Source of the DNA: Bacillus_I endophytica_A
Lineage (GTDB): Bacteria > Bacillota > Bacilli > Bacillales > Bacillaceae_H
Direction of reading: 5' to 3'
DNA: 64,000 nt
NCBI RefSeq assembly: GCF_026790145.1
Contig: NZ_JALAMS010000015.1
Location: 222,956 to 286,955 of the forward strand
The position numbers were made by a program, and so were the translations under genes. The notes beneath the pieces are model-generated. The model saw nothing but the letters and a program-made list of their open reading frames with translations, made no database searches and had not been told where the DNA came from. Below, piece after piece: positions 17,247-26,514 of this stretch (the first letter of the stretch is position 1; every line of letters starts with the position of its first letter).

Positions 17247-18588
17247 GATGAAATCCCCTCACTTCTTCTACAAATTTATCAATCTCGTCTTTTGAACGGA
17301 TTTCCGTTACAGCAATAAGCATACACCCTTGTAAGCTGTTATCATCGCGTCCTAAATCATAACCACCAATAATTCCTTTTTTCAAAAGTGAAGCGTTTAG
17401 TTTCTGAATACTACAGTCGAAAGAAACAACAAATTCATTGAAAAAAGCGTTAGAAAACCAAACATCAAACCCTGCTTCTTCAAAAGCTTTTTTCGCATAG
17501 TGCGCTTTGCTCATATTTTGCTTTGCCATCTCTTTTACACCACTTTTGCCGAGGGATGTCATAGCTACTGAAGCTGCTAGAGCGTTTAATGCTTGATTCG
17601 AACAAATATTTGACGTTGCTTTGTCACGACGTATATGCTGTTCTCTTGCCTGAAGCGTCAGCACAAATCCTCGCTTTCCATCATTGTCTTTTGTTTGACC
17701 AACAAGTCTTCCAGGAATTTTACGCATTAATTTTTTAGATGTCGCAAAATAACCGCAGTGAGGCCCTCCAAACTGCATTGGAATTCCAAAAGGTTGAGCG
17801 TCTCCTACAACAATATCCGCTCCAAATTCTCCCGGGGGAGCAAGTACGCCAAGCGAGAGTGGATTGCTCGACACAACAAAAAGAGCATTTTGCTTATGAG
17901 CAATTTTTTCAATTTCTTTTAAAGGTTCAACTTGACCGAAAAAGTTTGGATATTGAAGAATAACGCTTCCCACATTTTCATCCATCTCTTCTTCTAACAC
18001 TCGTAAATTTGTTAATCCATCCTTATGAGGAATTTCAACAACAGTAAGGTTTTGGCCTTTTGCATATGTTTTTAATACCTCTCTTGATTCTGGATGAACA
18101 GCTGACGAAACAAGTATTTTTCGTTTTTTAGTATGACCAGCACTTACCATCGCCGCTTCCGCAAGTGCTGTACCTCCGTCATACATTGAAGAGTTGGCAA
18201 CATCCATCCCTGTTAATTCACAAATCATCGTTTGAAATTCAAAAATAGCTTGAAGTTCTCCTTGCGAAATCTCAGGCTGATATGGCGTATATGCAGTATA
18301 AAACTCCGAGCGTGAAATAATATGGTCTACAATAGAGGGAATGTAGTGATCATAAACACCTGCGCCTAAAAAAGAAGCATATTGCTTTGTTGAAGCATTT
18401 TGCGCTGATAAAGCATAAAGCTCTCGTGTTAAGCAAGCTTCAGGTGCTCTCTTTTTTAATTTGTATTCTCTTTTAAAACGAACGCTTTCTGGAATATCTT
18501 CAAAAAGCTCATCAACGGTAGAAACACCAATTGCTGCTAACATTTCTCTACGATCTTCTTCTGTCATTGGCAAGTAATGATGGGTCAT
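17236..18588 (-). CDS. gcvPA: Glycine dehydrogenase (decarboxylating) subunit 1
   Basis: This is the non-PLP-lysine half of the split P-protein, which pairs with GcvPB to form the active heterotetramer. The 450-residue protein begins 'HHYLPMTEEDRREMLAAIGV', the usual GcvPA start, and contains 'PYQPEISQGELQAIFEFQTM' and 'FGGPHCGYFA', family landmarks of the glycine-binding domain. It overlaps gcvT by 4 bp and gcvPB by 11 bp, so translation of the three genes is probably coupled. Confidence 0.97.
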   Translation of the reverse strand: MTHHYLPMTEEDRREMLAAIGVSTVDELFEDIPESVRFKREYKLKKRAPEACLTRELYALSAQNASTKQYASFLGAGVYDHYIPSIVDHIISRSEFYTAYTPYQPEISQGELQAIFEFQTMICELTGMDVANSSMYDGGTALAEAAMVSAGHTKKRKILVSSAVHPESREVLKTYAKGQNLTVVEIPHKDGLTNLRVLEEEMDENVGSVILQYPNFFGQVEPLKEIEKIAHKQNALFVVSSNPLSLGVLAPPGEFGADIVVGDAQPFGIPMQFGGPHCGYFATSKKLMRKIPGRLVGQTKDNDGKRGFVLTLQAREQHIRRDKATSNICSNQALNALAASVAMTSLGKSGVKEMAKQNMSKAHYAKKAFEEAGFDVWFSNAFFNEFVVSFDCSIQKLNASLLKKGIIGGYDLGRDDNSLQGCMLIAVTEIRSKDEIDKFVEEVRGFHHEN

Positions 18589-19691
18589 AGCGTTTTTGCT
18601 CCTTTTTTCCGCTTATAAAACGGTGTTTTAATAATGGATGCTTTCACAAACTTATTACGAATTTCAACAAACACTTCACTTGCAAGAGAGGTATATTCTT
18701 CATTGATAAGAGCCAACCCAATATTTTTTTTTAGAGTTGGAGATTGCGTTCCTGTTGTTACCTTTCCAACTTCTTTTCCATCTACAAAAACCCGGTAGCC
18801 ATGACGAGGGATGCCGCGTTCAATCATTTCAAGACCAACAAGTTTTCGTTTTACTCCTGTTTCTTTTTGTTTTACTAGGTCTTCTTTTCCGATAAATGAA
18901 GATTTATTTAACTTAACGGCAAAACCAATTCCTGCTTCATATGGTGTGATGTCGTGTGAAAGTTCTTGCCCATAAAGGGGAAGAGCTGCTTCAAAGCGAA
19001 GGGTATCCCTCGCTCCTAATCCGCATGGTAATAGTCCTTCATCTCTTCCTGCTCTTAGAATTGTTTCCCATAAGAAAGACGCATGTTCCTTTTGACAATA
19101 AATTTCAAATCCATCTTCTCCTGTATAACCAGTTCTTGAAATCAGCACCTCAACCCCATTTACCGAGACACTATTTTGAAAATTAAAAAAACTTATTTTA
19201 GAAAGATCAAGAGAAGTTAGTTTACTTAATACCTTTTCTGATGAAGGACCTTGTAGAGCGATGAGAGCTATTTCTTCTGATACATTTGTTAACGTAACAT
19301 CAGGTGTAAGATGGGCTTTCATCCAGTCAAAATCCTTCTCAATATTTGAAGCATTCACAACAACAAAATAAGAGTTAAGAGAAAGCTGATAAACAAGCAA
19401 ATCATCAACAGTTCCTCCATCCTCATAGCACATTGCCGTATACTGAGCTTTTCCTGGAGAAAGAGCAGAAACATCGTTTGTCATTAATTTTTGTAGATAA
19501 TCAAGGCTTCCCTTTCCTTCTACTTTAAACTCTCCCATATGTGAAACATCAAAAAGCCCACATTTAGTACGAACAGCTATATGCTCTTCTTTTATGGATG
19601 AAAATTGAACAGGCATACTCCATCCGCCAAAATCAATCATTTTAGCACCAAGCTTACTGTGTATATCATAAAGCGGCGTTTTCTTCATCAT
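18585..19691 (-). CDS. gcvT: Aminomethyltransferase (glycine cleavage T-protein)
   Basis: GcvT transfers the one-carbon unit from aminomethyl-lipoyl-GcvH to tetrahydrofolate, releasing ammonia. The 368-residue protein has the folate-binding domain ('PLYDIHSKLGAKMIDFGGW', 'FDVSHMGEF', 'YTGEDGFEIYC') followed by the C-terminal barrel. Of several closely spaced ATG codons, 19697 is ruled out because it abuts AGGAG; 19691 (six bases away) or 19688 is right. It is the first structural gene below the tandem glycine riboswitch and its terminator. Confidence 0.96.
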   Translation of the reverse strand: MMKKTPLYDIHSKLGAKMIDFGGWSMPVQFSSIKEEHIAVRTKCGLFDVSHMGEFKVEGKGSLDYLQKLMTNDVSALSPGKAQYTAMCYEDGGTVDDLLVYQLSLNSYFVVVNASNIEKDFDWMKAHLTPDVTLTNVSEEIALIALQGPSSEKVLSKLTSLDLSKISFFNFQNSVSVNGVEVLISRTGYTGEDGFEIYCQKEHASFLWETILRAGRDEGLLPCGLGARDTLRFEAALPLYGQELSHDITPYEAGIGFAVKLNKSSFIGKEDLVKQKETGVKRKLVGLEMIERGIPRHGYRVFVDGKEVGKVTTGTQSPTLKKNIGLALINEEYTSLASEVFVEIRNKFVKASIIKTPFYKRKKGAKTL

Positions 19692-19763
19692 TCTCATCTC
19701 CTATAAAATTGACATCTCTATTTTCAATAGAATTCTGTCTTCTATGTTAATAGAAAACGGTAT

Positions 19764-19970
19764 TAAAAAAAGGACAGAGTACTCCCTTTTAAGAAGTACT
19801 CTGTCCTTTGACCTGAAAGTTTCCCTTTCCTCACACGAAAAGGTTGCCTCGTTGGTGGCTTGGTTTTAAGCTCTCTCCAGAGTTGCGTCAAACAAAGGTC
19901 TTTTTGCCTGAGAGATTCGCTCATTCGCTTGCTCCTTCGGCGCTACAACATAATAGTCTCTCCCTTTGTT
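19764..19970 (-). promoter_or_regulatory. Tandem glycine riboswitch with terminator
   Basis: Read on the minus strand, aptamer 1 runs from GGGAGAGAC (19964-19956) through 'GCGCCGAAGGAGCAA' to 'TCTCTCAGGCAAAAAG'. Aptamer 2 follows with 'ACTCTGGAGAGAGC' and ends with 'AAACTTTCAGGTCAAAGGAC'. A strong stem (about 19771-19807, core AGGACAGAGTACT) with a T-run follows as the expression platform. In B. subtilis the equivalent element turns gcvT-PA-PB on when glycine binds. The central part of aptamer 2 differs from the usual sequence (CACCAACGAGGCAA). Confidence 0.95.
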
Positions 19971-20150
19971 TTCATTCGCATCTATATTTTGTTACAGTTT
20001 CGGACATACTACATAAAAAAAGAAAAATGAACTCGTTGCAAAATGTTCATGCACTGAAAAATACTTATTAAACAATTCTTGAATACAAATTTATCCTACC
20101 ATTAAACTTTATGAAAATTCAATAAAAATTTGCAGAAGAGGTGCAAAAAT

Positions 20151-21833
20151 ATGAATGTTCCGATTTCATTTGATCATGAATGGCAAGATTCGTTTCTAAA
20201 ATCATTCGAAGAAGACGGCCCTTGGGCAAATTACGACATTTATCAGCTTGCCTATAAAGTTGCCCAAAGAACAGCGGTTCCTTCTTTTCACGACCTTCAA
20301 GCTCCGAGCTATTTGGCCGACTTAACTCCTCTTCCACATCAACTTGAAGTTGCTAAAAAAGTAGTAACAGAGATGAACGGGAAAGCTATATTAGCTGATG
20401 AAGTTGGACTTGGTAAGACAATTGAAGCAGGACTTATTTTAAAAGAATATATGATTCGAGGTCTTGTAAAAAAAGTACTCATTCTCGTCCCTGCTTCCCT
20501 TGTATCTCAGTGGACGATAGAACTTAATCAAAAGTTCCATATTCCAGCAGTTGCACAGCGCAAATCTTATGTGTGGGAGCAATGCGATGTTGTTGTTTCT
20601 TCTATTGATACAGCAAAACGCATGCCGCACAGAGACATTATTTTAGAACAAAATTATGATTTTATTATTATTGATGAAGCTCACAAATTAAAAAATCATA
20701 AAACTAAAAACTATCAATTTGTACAAGAGCTAAAAAAGAAGTTTTGTCTTCTTTTAACAGCTACACCTGTGCAAAATAAAATTGAAGAAATCTTTAATCT
20801 TGTTTCTCTTTTAAAGCCTGGTCATCTCGGAAATCAAGCATATTTTGAAGAGTTGTTTTCAGCGAAAAACCGCAAGCTAGAAAACGATGAACATTTGCGC
20901 GAACTTATTAATAAAGTCATGATTCGCAACAGAAGACAAGATACTGGAATCGAATGGACAAGTCGGAAAGTCGAAACCATTCCGATTCAGTTTTCTAAGG
21001 AGGAGCGTGCGCTATATGACGCTATTGGATCGTTTAAAGAACACGATAGCCCATCAAGTGCTTTTGCTCTTTTAACACTACAACGCGAAGCATGCAGCAG
21101 CAAAGAAGCTGTATATATGACACTTAAAGGAATGCTTGATAAAGAAAGTGAAGAGTATACCCCTCCATACACTTTAATTGAGACGCTCATGGACAGGATT
21201 GGAAACATCGGAAAAACTGGGCGAAATTCAAAAGCAGAAAAAATGGTAGAACTCATTAAGAAAATTGATGACAAAGTTATTGTTTTCACTGAATACAGGG
21301 CAACACAAATGTATTTGCAGTGGCTCTTGCAGCAGCATGGTATTTCTTCGGTTCCATTCCGCGGGGGCTTTAAACGCGGAAAAAAAGATTGGATGAAACA
21401 GCTTTTCCAAAACAATGTTCAAGTTCTTATTGCTACAGAAGCAGGTGGAGAAGGAATCAACTTGCAATTCTGTCATCATATTATTAACTATGATCTTCCG
21501 TGGAATCCAATGCGCCTTGAACAGCGAATCGGAAGGATTCACCGCCTTGGGCAGGAAAAAGATGTCCATATTTATAATTTTGCAACGTCTGGAACAATTG
21601 AAGAGCATATCCTAAAGCTTTTATATGAAAAAATCCGCTTGTTTGAACGCGTAATTGGCAATTTAGACGATATTCTTACACAGCTTGAAATGAAAGACTT
21701 TGAAGAATATGTGAACGATGTTTTCCTTCATTCTCGTTCTGAGGGAGAAATGAAACTTAAAATGGAACATTTGTCTTCTATTATTGATGATATGAACGAT
21801 GGAGAGGAGAATGCAGCAAATGCAGCAACATGA
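20151..21833 (+). CDS. yqhH: SNF2-family DEAD/DEAH helicase
   Basis: This is a 560-residue SNF2/RapA-type ATPase. The two RecA-like domains are complete: motif I 'DEVGLGKTIEAG', motif II 'DEAH', motif III 'LLTATPVQN', and in the second half 'EAGGEGINLQFC' and 'QRIGRIHRLGQ'. RapA-type proteins recycle RNA polymerase, but YqhH lacks the long RapA extensions, so the role is not assigned. A TTG upstream (20130) is in frame, but ATG 20151 has AGAGGTG at good spacing. It overlaps yqhG and diverges from the gcv operon. Confidence 0.93.
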   Translation: MNVPISFDHEWQDSFLKSFEEDGPWANYDIYQLAYKVAQRTAVPSFHDLQAPSYLADLTPLPHQLEVAKKVVTEMNGKAILADEVGLGKTIEAGLILKEYMIRGLVKKVLILVPASLVSQWTIELNQKFHIPAVAQRKSYVWEQCDVVVSSIDTAKRMPHRDIILEQNYDFIIIDEAHKLKNHKTKNYQFVQELKKKFCLLLTATPVQNKIEEIFNLVSLLKPGHLGNQAYFEELFSAKNRKLENDEHLRELINKVMIRNRRQDTGIEWTSRKVETIPIQFSKEERALYDAIGSFKEHDSPSSAFALLTLQREACSSKEAVYMTLKGMLDKESEEYTPPYTLIETLMDRIGNIGKTGRNSKAEKMVELIKKIDDKVIVFTEYRATQMYLQWLLQQHGISSVPFRGGFKRGKKDWMKQLFQNNVQVLIATEAGGEGINLQFCHHIINYDLPWNPMRLEQRIGRIHRLGQEKDVHIYNFATSGTIEEHILKLLYEKIRLFERVIGNLDDILTQLEMKDFEEYVNDVFLHSRSEGEMKLKMEHLSSIIDDMNDGEENAANAAT

Positions 21834-22641
21834 CATCCACCAGTTCTTGAAAGGATATTTTCAATCAACAGAGTGCTCAATTCTTGAAGAAGGAAACGGT
21901 TATCTAACTGTTCAACTTACAATTGATCAAGACAAAGAGCTTATGAATCGCCCTTTTTACTGGCACTATTTAGAAAAAGTTGGCGGGGAGCCAAATCCCG
22001 CCTCTTTAACATTTATTACAAATGAACAGCGTGCACCACAAGACATTAAAGGAGAGAAAGTTCATTTCGGTTCTCCCCGCCTTCATCAAATTTTCCAAGC
22101 AACAAGAAGGTTTGGCTCAGCAATCAGGCTTTATGAAGCTAATGTAGCACGTTCAACTCATAATACTGCTTTGCATCCTTGGCTTAATATGAACGTTATG
22201 GTGTCGTATCAGTGTGATCATAAAAGAGATTATCTTTTATCTCTTGGAATCCACTTAATTACAGGAAATATTATTGAAGATTTTCACGAACTTTTAAAAG
22301 GGCAAGCACTAACGCCTAAAATTCCAGACTTTACGTTTACCCTTTCTCCTATTATTAAACCAAAAAGCGGATTCAATCGCCTTCATCAATATATTGAAAA
22401 ACATATATATGAGGATGACCACAGCTGGGCGGAAGAAGCAAAAGAAAGATGGAAACAGGATCTTGATCTTCTTAATCATTTCTACGAAGACATTGAGGAA
22501 AAGCCATCAACGTATGATATTGAAAAGAAGGCGCTTCAAGACCAATATGAACCAAGAATCTCTGTCAACGTCGTTAACGGAGGAATCTTTTATTTACAGG
22601 AAGGAACAGTTCGTACCCTTTTACAACGAAAAATGGCTTGA
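21811..22641 (+). CDS. yqhG: YqhG family protein, unknown function
   Basis: This protein of about 276 residues is always found next to yqhH in Bacillus. Recognisable stretches are 'VQLTIDQDKELMNRPFYWHY' (about 32-51), 'PASLTFITNEQ' and 'HFGSPRLHQIF'. There is no membrane helix, signal or known catalytic motif. The start lies inside the yqhH coding region; ATG 21811 and ATG 21820 both follow GGAGAGGAG, so either is possible. The overlap with yqhH implies coupled translation and a shared role, perhaps as a helicase partner; this is inference. Confidence 0.88.
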   Translation: MQQMQQHDIHQFLKGYFQSTECSILEEGNGYLTVQLTIDQDKELMNRPFYWHYLEKVGGEPNPASLTFITNEQRAPQDIKGEKVHFGSPRLHQIFQATRRFGSAIRLYEANVARSTHNTALHPWLNMNVMVSYQCDHKRDYLLSLGIHLITGNIIEDFHELLKGQALTPKIPDFTFTLSPIIKPKSGFNRLHQYIEKHIYEDDHSWAEEAKERWKQDLDLLNHFYEDIEEKPSTYDIEKKALQDQYEPRISVNVVNGGIFYLQEGTVRTLLQRKMA

Positions 22642-22661
22642 AAACAACAAGGAGGATTTTG

Positions 22662-23003
22662 ATGAAACTTTTTATTAAAACAATTGTTGCATTTTTTTCA
22701 TTAAGCCTTATTACCGTGCCGTTTTTGTACGGTCATGCCGAAACATCTTCACATATAACTCAATCAGCTGATCACGCAAAATGGGGCCGCCTCGCTGTTA
22801 AACAGACACAAATGAGGTATCCTGTTGCTCAAATTAAAGATTATGCATATCTTGGCAGAGGAAAAGAAAAAAATCTTGAAACACAGCGCTTTAAACTTTG
22901 GCTTCAGCAAGGAGAGAAAAAGTTTACTGTGTTCATTACAATCAAAGTTGATCCGAAAAACAACACGATGAAGAAAATTCAGTTTGTAGAAAGTTTAAAT
23001 TAA
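22662..23003 (+). CDS. yqzG: Secreted YqzG-like protein (DUF3889)
   Basis: This is a small exported protein of 113 residues with a Sec signal peptide (Lys-containing start, hydrophobic core 7-22, 'GHAETSS' at the likely cleavage site). A compact mature domain of about 85 residues follows, with 'WGRLAVKQTQMRYPVAQIKD' and 'FTVFITIKVDPKNN'. It resembles B. subtilis YqzG, which lies in the same neighbourhood. The ATG at 22662 is chosen because AAGGAGG precedes it by about six bases. It is 20 bp after yqhG and ends at a terminator, so the three genes can form one operon. Function is unknown. Confidence 0.82.
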   Translation: MKLFIKTIVAFFSLSLITVPFLYGHAETSSHITQSADHAKWGRLAVKQTQMRYPVAQIKDYAYLGRGKEKNLETQRFKLWLQQGEKKFTVFITIKVDPKNNTMKKIQFVESLN

Positions 23004-23034
23004 AAAAGAGGAGCGAATTTGCTCCTCTTTTTAA
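23003..23034. terminator. Bidirectional terminator between yqzG and cydC
   Basis: A 12-bp perfect stem (23003-23014 with 23021-23032, core GAGGAGC) with a 6-base loop and A/T-run flanks serves the convergent yqzG and cyd operons. Confidence 0.92.
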
Positions 23035-23059
23035 TTAGCCAATAAGAAAAGAATCGGCT

Positions 23060-24802
23060 TTAGACAAACTGTATTGGTTTATCCAATTCATATAACTTCT
23101 GATAGTAAGAAGATGTTTTTAATAATTCATCATGCGTACCTCTCATTTTCACACGTCCATCTTCTAAAAAGATAATTTCGTCCATTTTCTCAATTCCTGT
23201 GAGATGATGTGTTACCCATAAAAGTGTTTTGCCTTCTAACGTTTCAAAAATGGTATCTAACAATGCTCTTTCTGTAATAGGGTCAAGACCAACTGTTGGT
23301 TCATCAAGCATGACAATAGGCGTTTTTTGAAGAAGAACCCGAGCAAGAGCAATCCGCTGACGTTCACCACCTGAAAAGCGCTGTCCTGTCTCTTCCATTG
23401 AGGTTTGATATCCGTCCTGAAGAGAGGAAACAAGATTTTCTAATCTAACTTTTTTCACTACTTCTTTAACTTCTTCTTCTGTTGCGTTCTCGTTTGCAAG
23501 TAGCAAATTATTCGCTAAATTTGTGTTAAACAAATATGGATTTTGATTTAAAACTGAAATAAGAGAAGATGTTCCGTCTTTAATAGACGAAGCATTGTAT
23601 TCATTTAACGTAACAGCTCCCCCTGTTGGAACAAGCAGTCCTTGAATTGATTGTAAAAGCGTAGATTTACCTACTCCACTTCTTCCGATAATAGCAATTT
23701 TCTTACCTTGAGGAATGTGCAAATTAATATCTTTTAACACAGCCCCTTCTTGTTCTTCATATTGAAAGGATAGATTTTTCAAGTCAATTGTAATATTCTC
23801 TTTTGAACGGTTATACACAACTTGCTCTAAGATATTTTCCCTTGAAGACTCTTGCTTATTTTCCAAGTTTGTAATACGTGTTAGCGATTCTTCATAGCGT
23901 GGATATTTCTCAACCGCATTTGAAACAGGGATAATAGCTTCTGATAACGGAATAACAACAAGCACAAAAGCAGCAATATAGACGTTTGCAAGTTCACCAT
24001 GTGAGAACAAGTTTGATGAGAATATCATCATTGTTACAATCATAGCTGCTACAACAACTTGAGCGATAAACTCCCGGTAGTATTGCCATCTTTTTGTTTT
24101 TCGATCAGCCTCATCCACTTTACAACCAATGCGTAGGACTCGCTCTAAAAAAGTGCCTTTCTGACCGCTCATAAGCCAGTCACTAATACCAAGCAAACCG
24201 TCTGTCGTATATTGATACATACGATCTTTTTCGTGCTTATATGTTCTATTCACTGATCTCATATGTACAAGAGAGAAAATAGGCATCACGATAATAAGCA
24301 TAAAAAAATACAAAGCCATTAAAAGAGCAAAAGGAAGACTAAAATAGCCAAGAGCAATAATGCTAATGATATATAGTAAGAGCGCTGAAGCTGTAGGCAA
24401 GACTGTCCGTAAATAAAGATCTTGAAGCCCCTCAATATCTTCAGCAAGCACGCCTAGTATTTCTCCTGTTTTCAGCTGTTTGTTTCCTGCAATACGTGGC
24501 TCAACAAGATGATAGAGACGAGTTCTCATCTTAGCAAGTACACGTAAAATAAAATCATGACTTACTAGACGCTCCGAATAACGAAAAACGGCGCGCCCCA
24601 ACCCAAACGTACGAACAAGTACAATCGGTACATAAACAAGCAAAATGTTTTCAGGACGAAGTGAGGATTTACTGATTAAAAACCCAGATGTGAACATAAG
24701 GGCTGCTGCTGATCCAATTGACAGCATGCTAAGCAGCATAATCGCAATCATTCGGTATTTATACTTTTGAACATATGGCATAATCCAGCTGCTCTTCTTC
24801 AC
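23060..24802 (-). CDS. cydC: Thiol-reductant ABC exporter, CydC-type subunit
   Basis: This is half of the heterodimeric CydDC ABC transporter needed for assembly of cytochrome bd; in E. coli it exports cysteine and glutathione and binds haem. The 580-residue protein has six membrane helices in residues 15-290 with the CydC-typical 'FTSGFLISKSSLRP', then the nucleotide-binding domain with Walker A 'GRSGVGKST', signature 'FSGGERQRIALARVLL' and Walker B 'IVMLDEPT'. It starts with GTG at 24802, overlapping the end of the upstream gene by 4 bp. B. subtilis naming of cydC and cydD is the reverse of E. coli naming; I follow E. coli homology. Confidence 0.92.
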   Translation of the reverse strand: MKKSSWIMPYVQKYKYRMIAIMLLSMLSIGSAAALMFTSGFLISKSSLRPENILLVYVPIVLVRTFGLGRAVFRYSERLVSHDFILRVLAKMRTRLYHLVEPRIAGNKQLKTGEILGVLAEDIEGLQDLYLRTVLPTASALLLYIISIIALGYFSLPFALLMALYFFMLIIVMPIFSLVHMRSVNRTYKHEKDRMYQYTTDGLLGISDWLMSGQKGTFLERVLRIGCKVDEADRKTKRWQYYREFIAQVVVAAMIVTMMIFSSNLFSHGELANVYIAAFVLVVIPLSEAIIPVSNAVEKYPRYEESLTRITNLENKQESSRENILEQVVYNRSKENITIDLKNLSFQYEEQEGAVLKDINLHIPQGKKIAIIGRSGVGKSTLLQSIQGLLVPTGGAVTLNEYNASSIKDGTSSLISVLNQNPYLFNTNLANNLLLANENATEEEVKEVVKKVRLENLVSSLQDGYQTSMEETGQRFSGGERQRIALARVLLQKTPIVMLDEPTVGLDPITERALLDTIFETLEGKTLLWVTHHLTGIEKMDEIIFLEDGRVKMRGTHDELLKTSSYYQKLYELDKPIQFV

Positions 24803-26514
24803 AATGCATCCCCCATTTGTGCCTTTAGTAATCGTTTGTAAGCTCCATTTTTTTCTATAAGCTCTTCGTGTGTGCCAACTTCAACAATTTTGCCGTCTTC
24901 CATCACTAAAATAACATCCATTTCTTTCATCCAGTGCAAACGATGTGAAGCAAAGAACATGAGCTTCTCTTGTGAAAGATGTAGTAATACTTCTTTTAAA
25001 TCATACTCAGTTTCAATATCAAGCTGTGCTGTTGGTTCATCAAATAATAGGACGGAGCGCTCACTCAAGAAAGCCCTTGCTAATGCAATGCGCTGTGCTT
25101 GACCACCGCTTAGCGTACGCCCTCCATCACCGATGATTTCATCTTCACGATGTGGCAGACGTGCTACCATACTTCCTAATCCAGCTTGGCGGATAGCTAA
25201 CCTTACTCTTTCATCACTCGCATCAGGCTGATAAAACCGAATGTTTTCTTTAATAGAACCTGTAAAAATAAAGGGATGCTGAGGAATATAAACAGTTTGT
25301 TCTTGCCATGCTTCTGAAGTAAGCTGAACGTCCTCTTCATCAATGCGAACAACGCCTTCATTAACAGGTAGAAAACCGCTTAACGCGTCAATTAGCGTAG
25401 ACTTTCCAGCTCCGCTCATTCCCATAATTCCTACCTTTTGATTTCCCTTTATCTGAAAAGAAAGGTTATGCAGCGTATTTTCTTCTTTTCCTTCATGATG
25501 AATACTGACATGTTGAAAAGTAATTGTGCTTTCCTTTGTAAAACGAGGTGCTGTTCCTGAAACGGTTACTTCCTCACCTTTTTTAATCACGGCTAGTATT
25601 TCTTCTCCTGCTTCTTTTCCATCTAATGTTGCATGATAGTCATTCCCAACTTCTCGGATAGGAAGAAAGTATTCTGGTGAAAGTAGCAGCACAAGAAGAG
25701 CCGGCTCTAATGTAAGCGTACCGTCGATAAGACGCAAACCTAACATAACCGCCACAATAGCAATGGATAGCTGTGTAAATAAATCAAGGGCAAACGTTGA
25801 TAAAAAGGCAATACGAAGCGTACCCATTGTTGACTTTCGATACTGATCACTAACTTTTTCAATTGTTTCCCCATGCTCTTTACTTCTACCTAAAAATTTC
25901 AGTGTACGAAGACCGCGCAACGAATCAACAAAGTGGTTTGAAAGCAAACGATAGGATGCCCACTGTGCGTCAATTTTCTTTTGTGCGGCAAGTCCAAGTA
26001 AAATCATAAAGATAATTAAAATAGGCATTGTAATCAATAAAATCAGAGCAGAAAGATGGTCATAAAACCAAATATAAATAAGCACAAGCCATGGTGTAAT
26101 CCCGATAGCAACAAGCTTCGGAATAAAAAGCTCAAGATAATCACGTAATTTTCCTAATCCTTCGATTAAAAATGTTACAAGATGTCCCGTACCTTCTCTT
26201 TTTGTATAGCGTGGTCCAAGCTTAAAAATACTTTGAAGGAGCGCTGAGCGTAATTCGGTAACAGTCGCTTCCCCAAACTTATAAAGTATTTTTTTAATTA
26301 ACAATGAACATAGATGTCTAGCAAGAAAGGCTACTATAAAGTAGCCTATTGTTTCTATTTGTGATGTTAAGCTTTTTCCATTAAAAAATGAGGTAATGGC
26401 TTCTGCTAGCCATTTTGCTTGAAAAATAATGGCTATAGTTTGAAGAAGCACCCCGAGAGATACGAGCGCTAATACTCTTTTGATGCCTTTATAGGCCATT
26501 AAGTTTCTTCCCAT
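24799..26514 (-). CDS. cydD: Thiol-reductant ABC exporter, CydD-type subunit
   Basis: This is the second half of the CydDC exporter required for cytochrome bd assembly. The 571-residue protein has an N-terminal ABC membrane domain whose first helix is followed by 'QAKWLAEAI', typical of CydD, and a C-terminal ATPase with Walker A 'GMSGAGKST', signature 'LSGGQAQRIALARAFL' and Walker B 'VLLFDEPT'. Its start overlaps the cydB stop by one base and its end overlaps the next gene by four, so all four cyd genes are tightly coupled. Confidence 0.92.
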   Translation of the reverse strand: MGRNLMAYKGIKRVLALVSLGVLLQTIAIIFQAKWLAEAITSFFNGKSLTSQIETIGYFIVAFLARHLCSLLIKKILYKFGEATVTELRSALLQSIFKLGPRYTKREGTGHLVTFLIEGLGKLRDYLELFIPKLVAIGITPWLVLIYIWFYDHLSALILLITMPILIIFMILLGLAAQKKIDAQWASYRLLSNHFVDSLRGLRTLKFLGRSKEHGETIEKVSDQYRKSTMGTLRIAFLSTFALDLFTQLSIAIVAVMLGLRLIDGTLTLEPALLVLLLSPEYFLPIREVGNDYHATLDGKEAGEEILAVIKKGEEVTVSGTAPRFTKESTITFQHVSIHHEGKEENTLHNLSFQIKGNQKVGIMGMSGAGKSTLIDALSGFLPVNEGVVRIDEEDVQLTSEAWQEQTVYIPQHPFIFTGSIKENIRFYQPDASDERVRLAIRQAGLGSMVARLPHREDEIIGDGGRTLSGGQAQRIALARAFLSERSVLLFDEPTAQLDIETEYDLKEVLLHLSQEKLMFFASHRLHWMKEMDVILVMEDGKIVEVGTHEELIEKNGAYKRLLKAQMGDAL

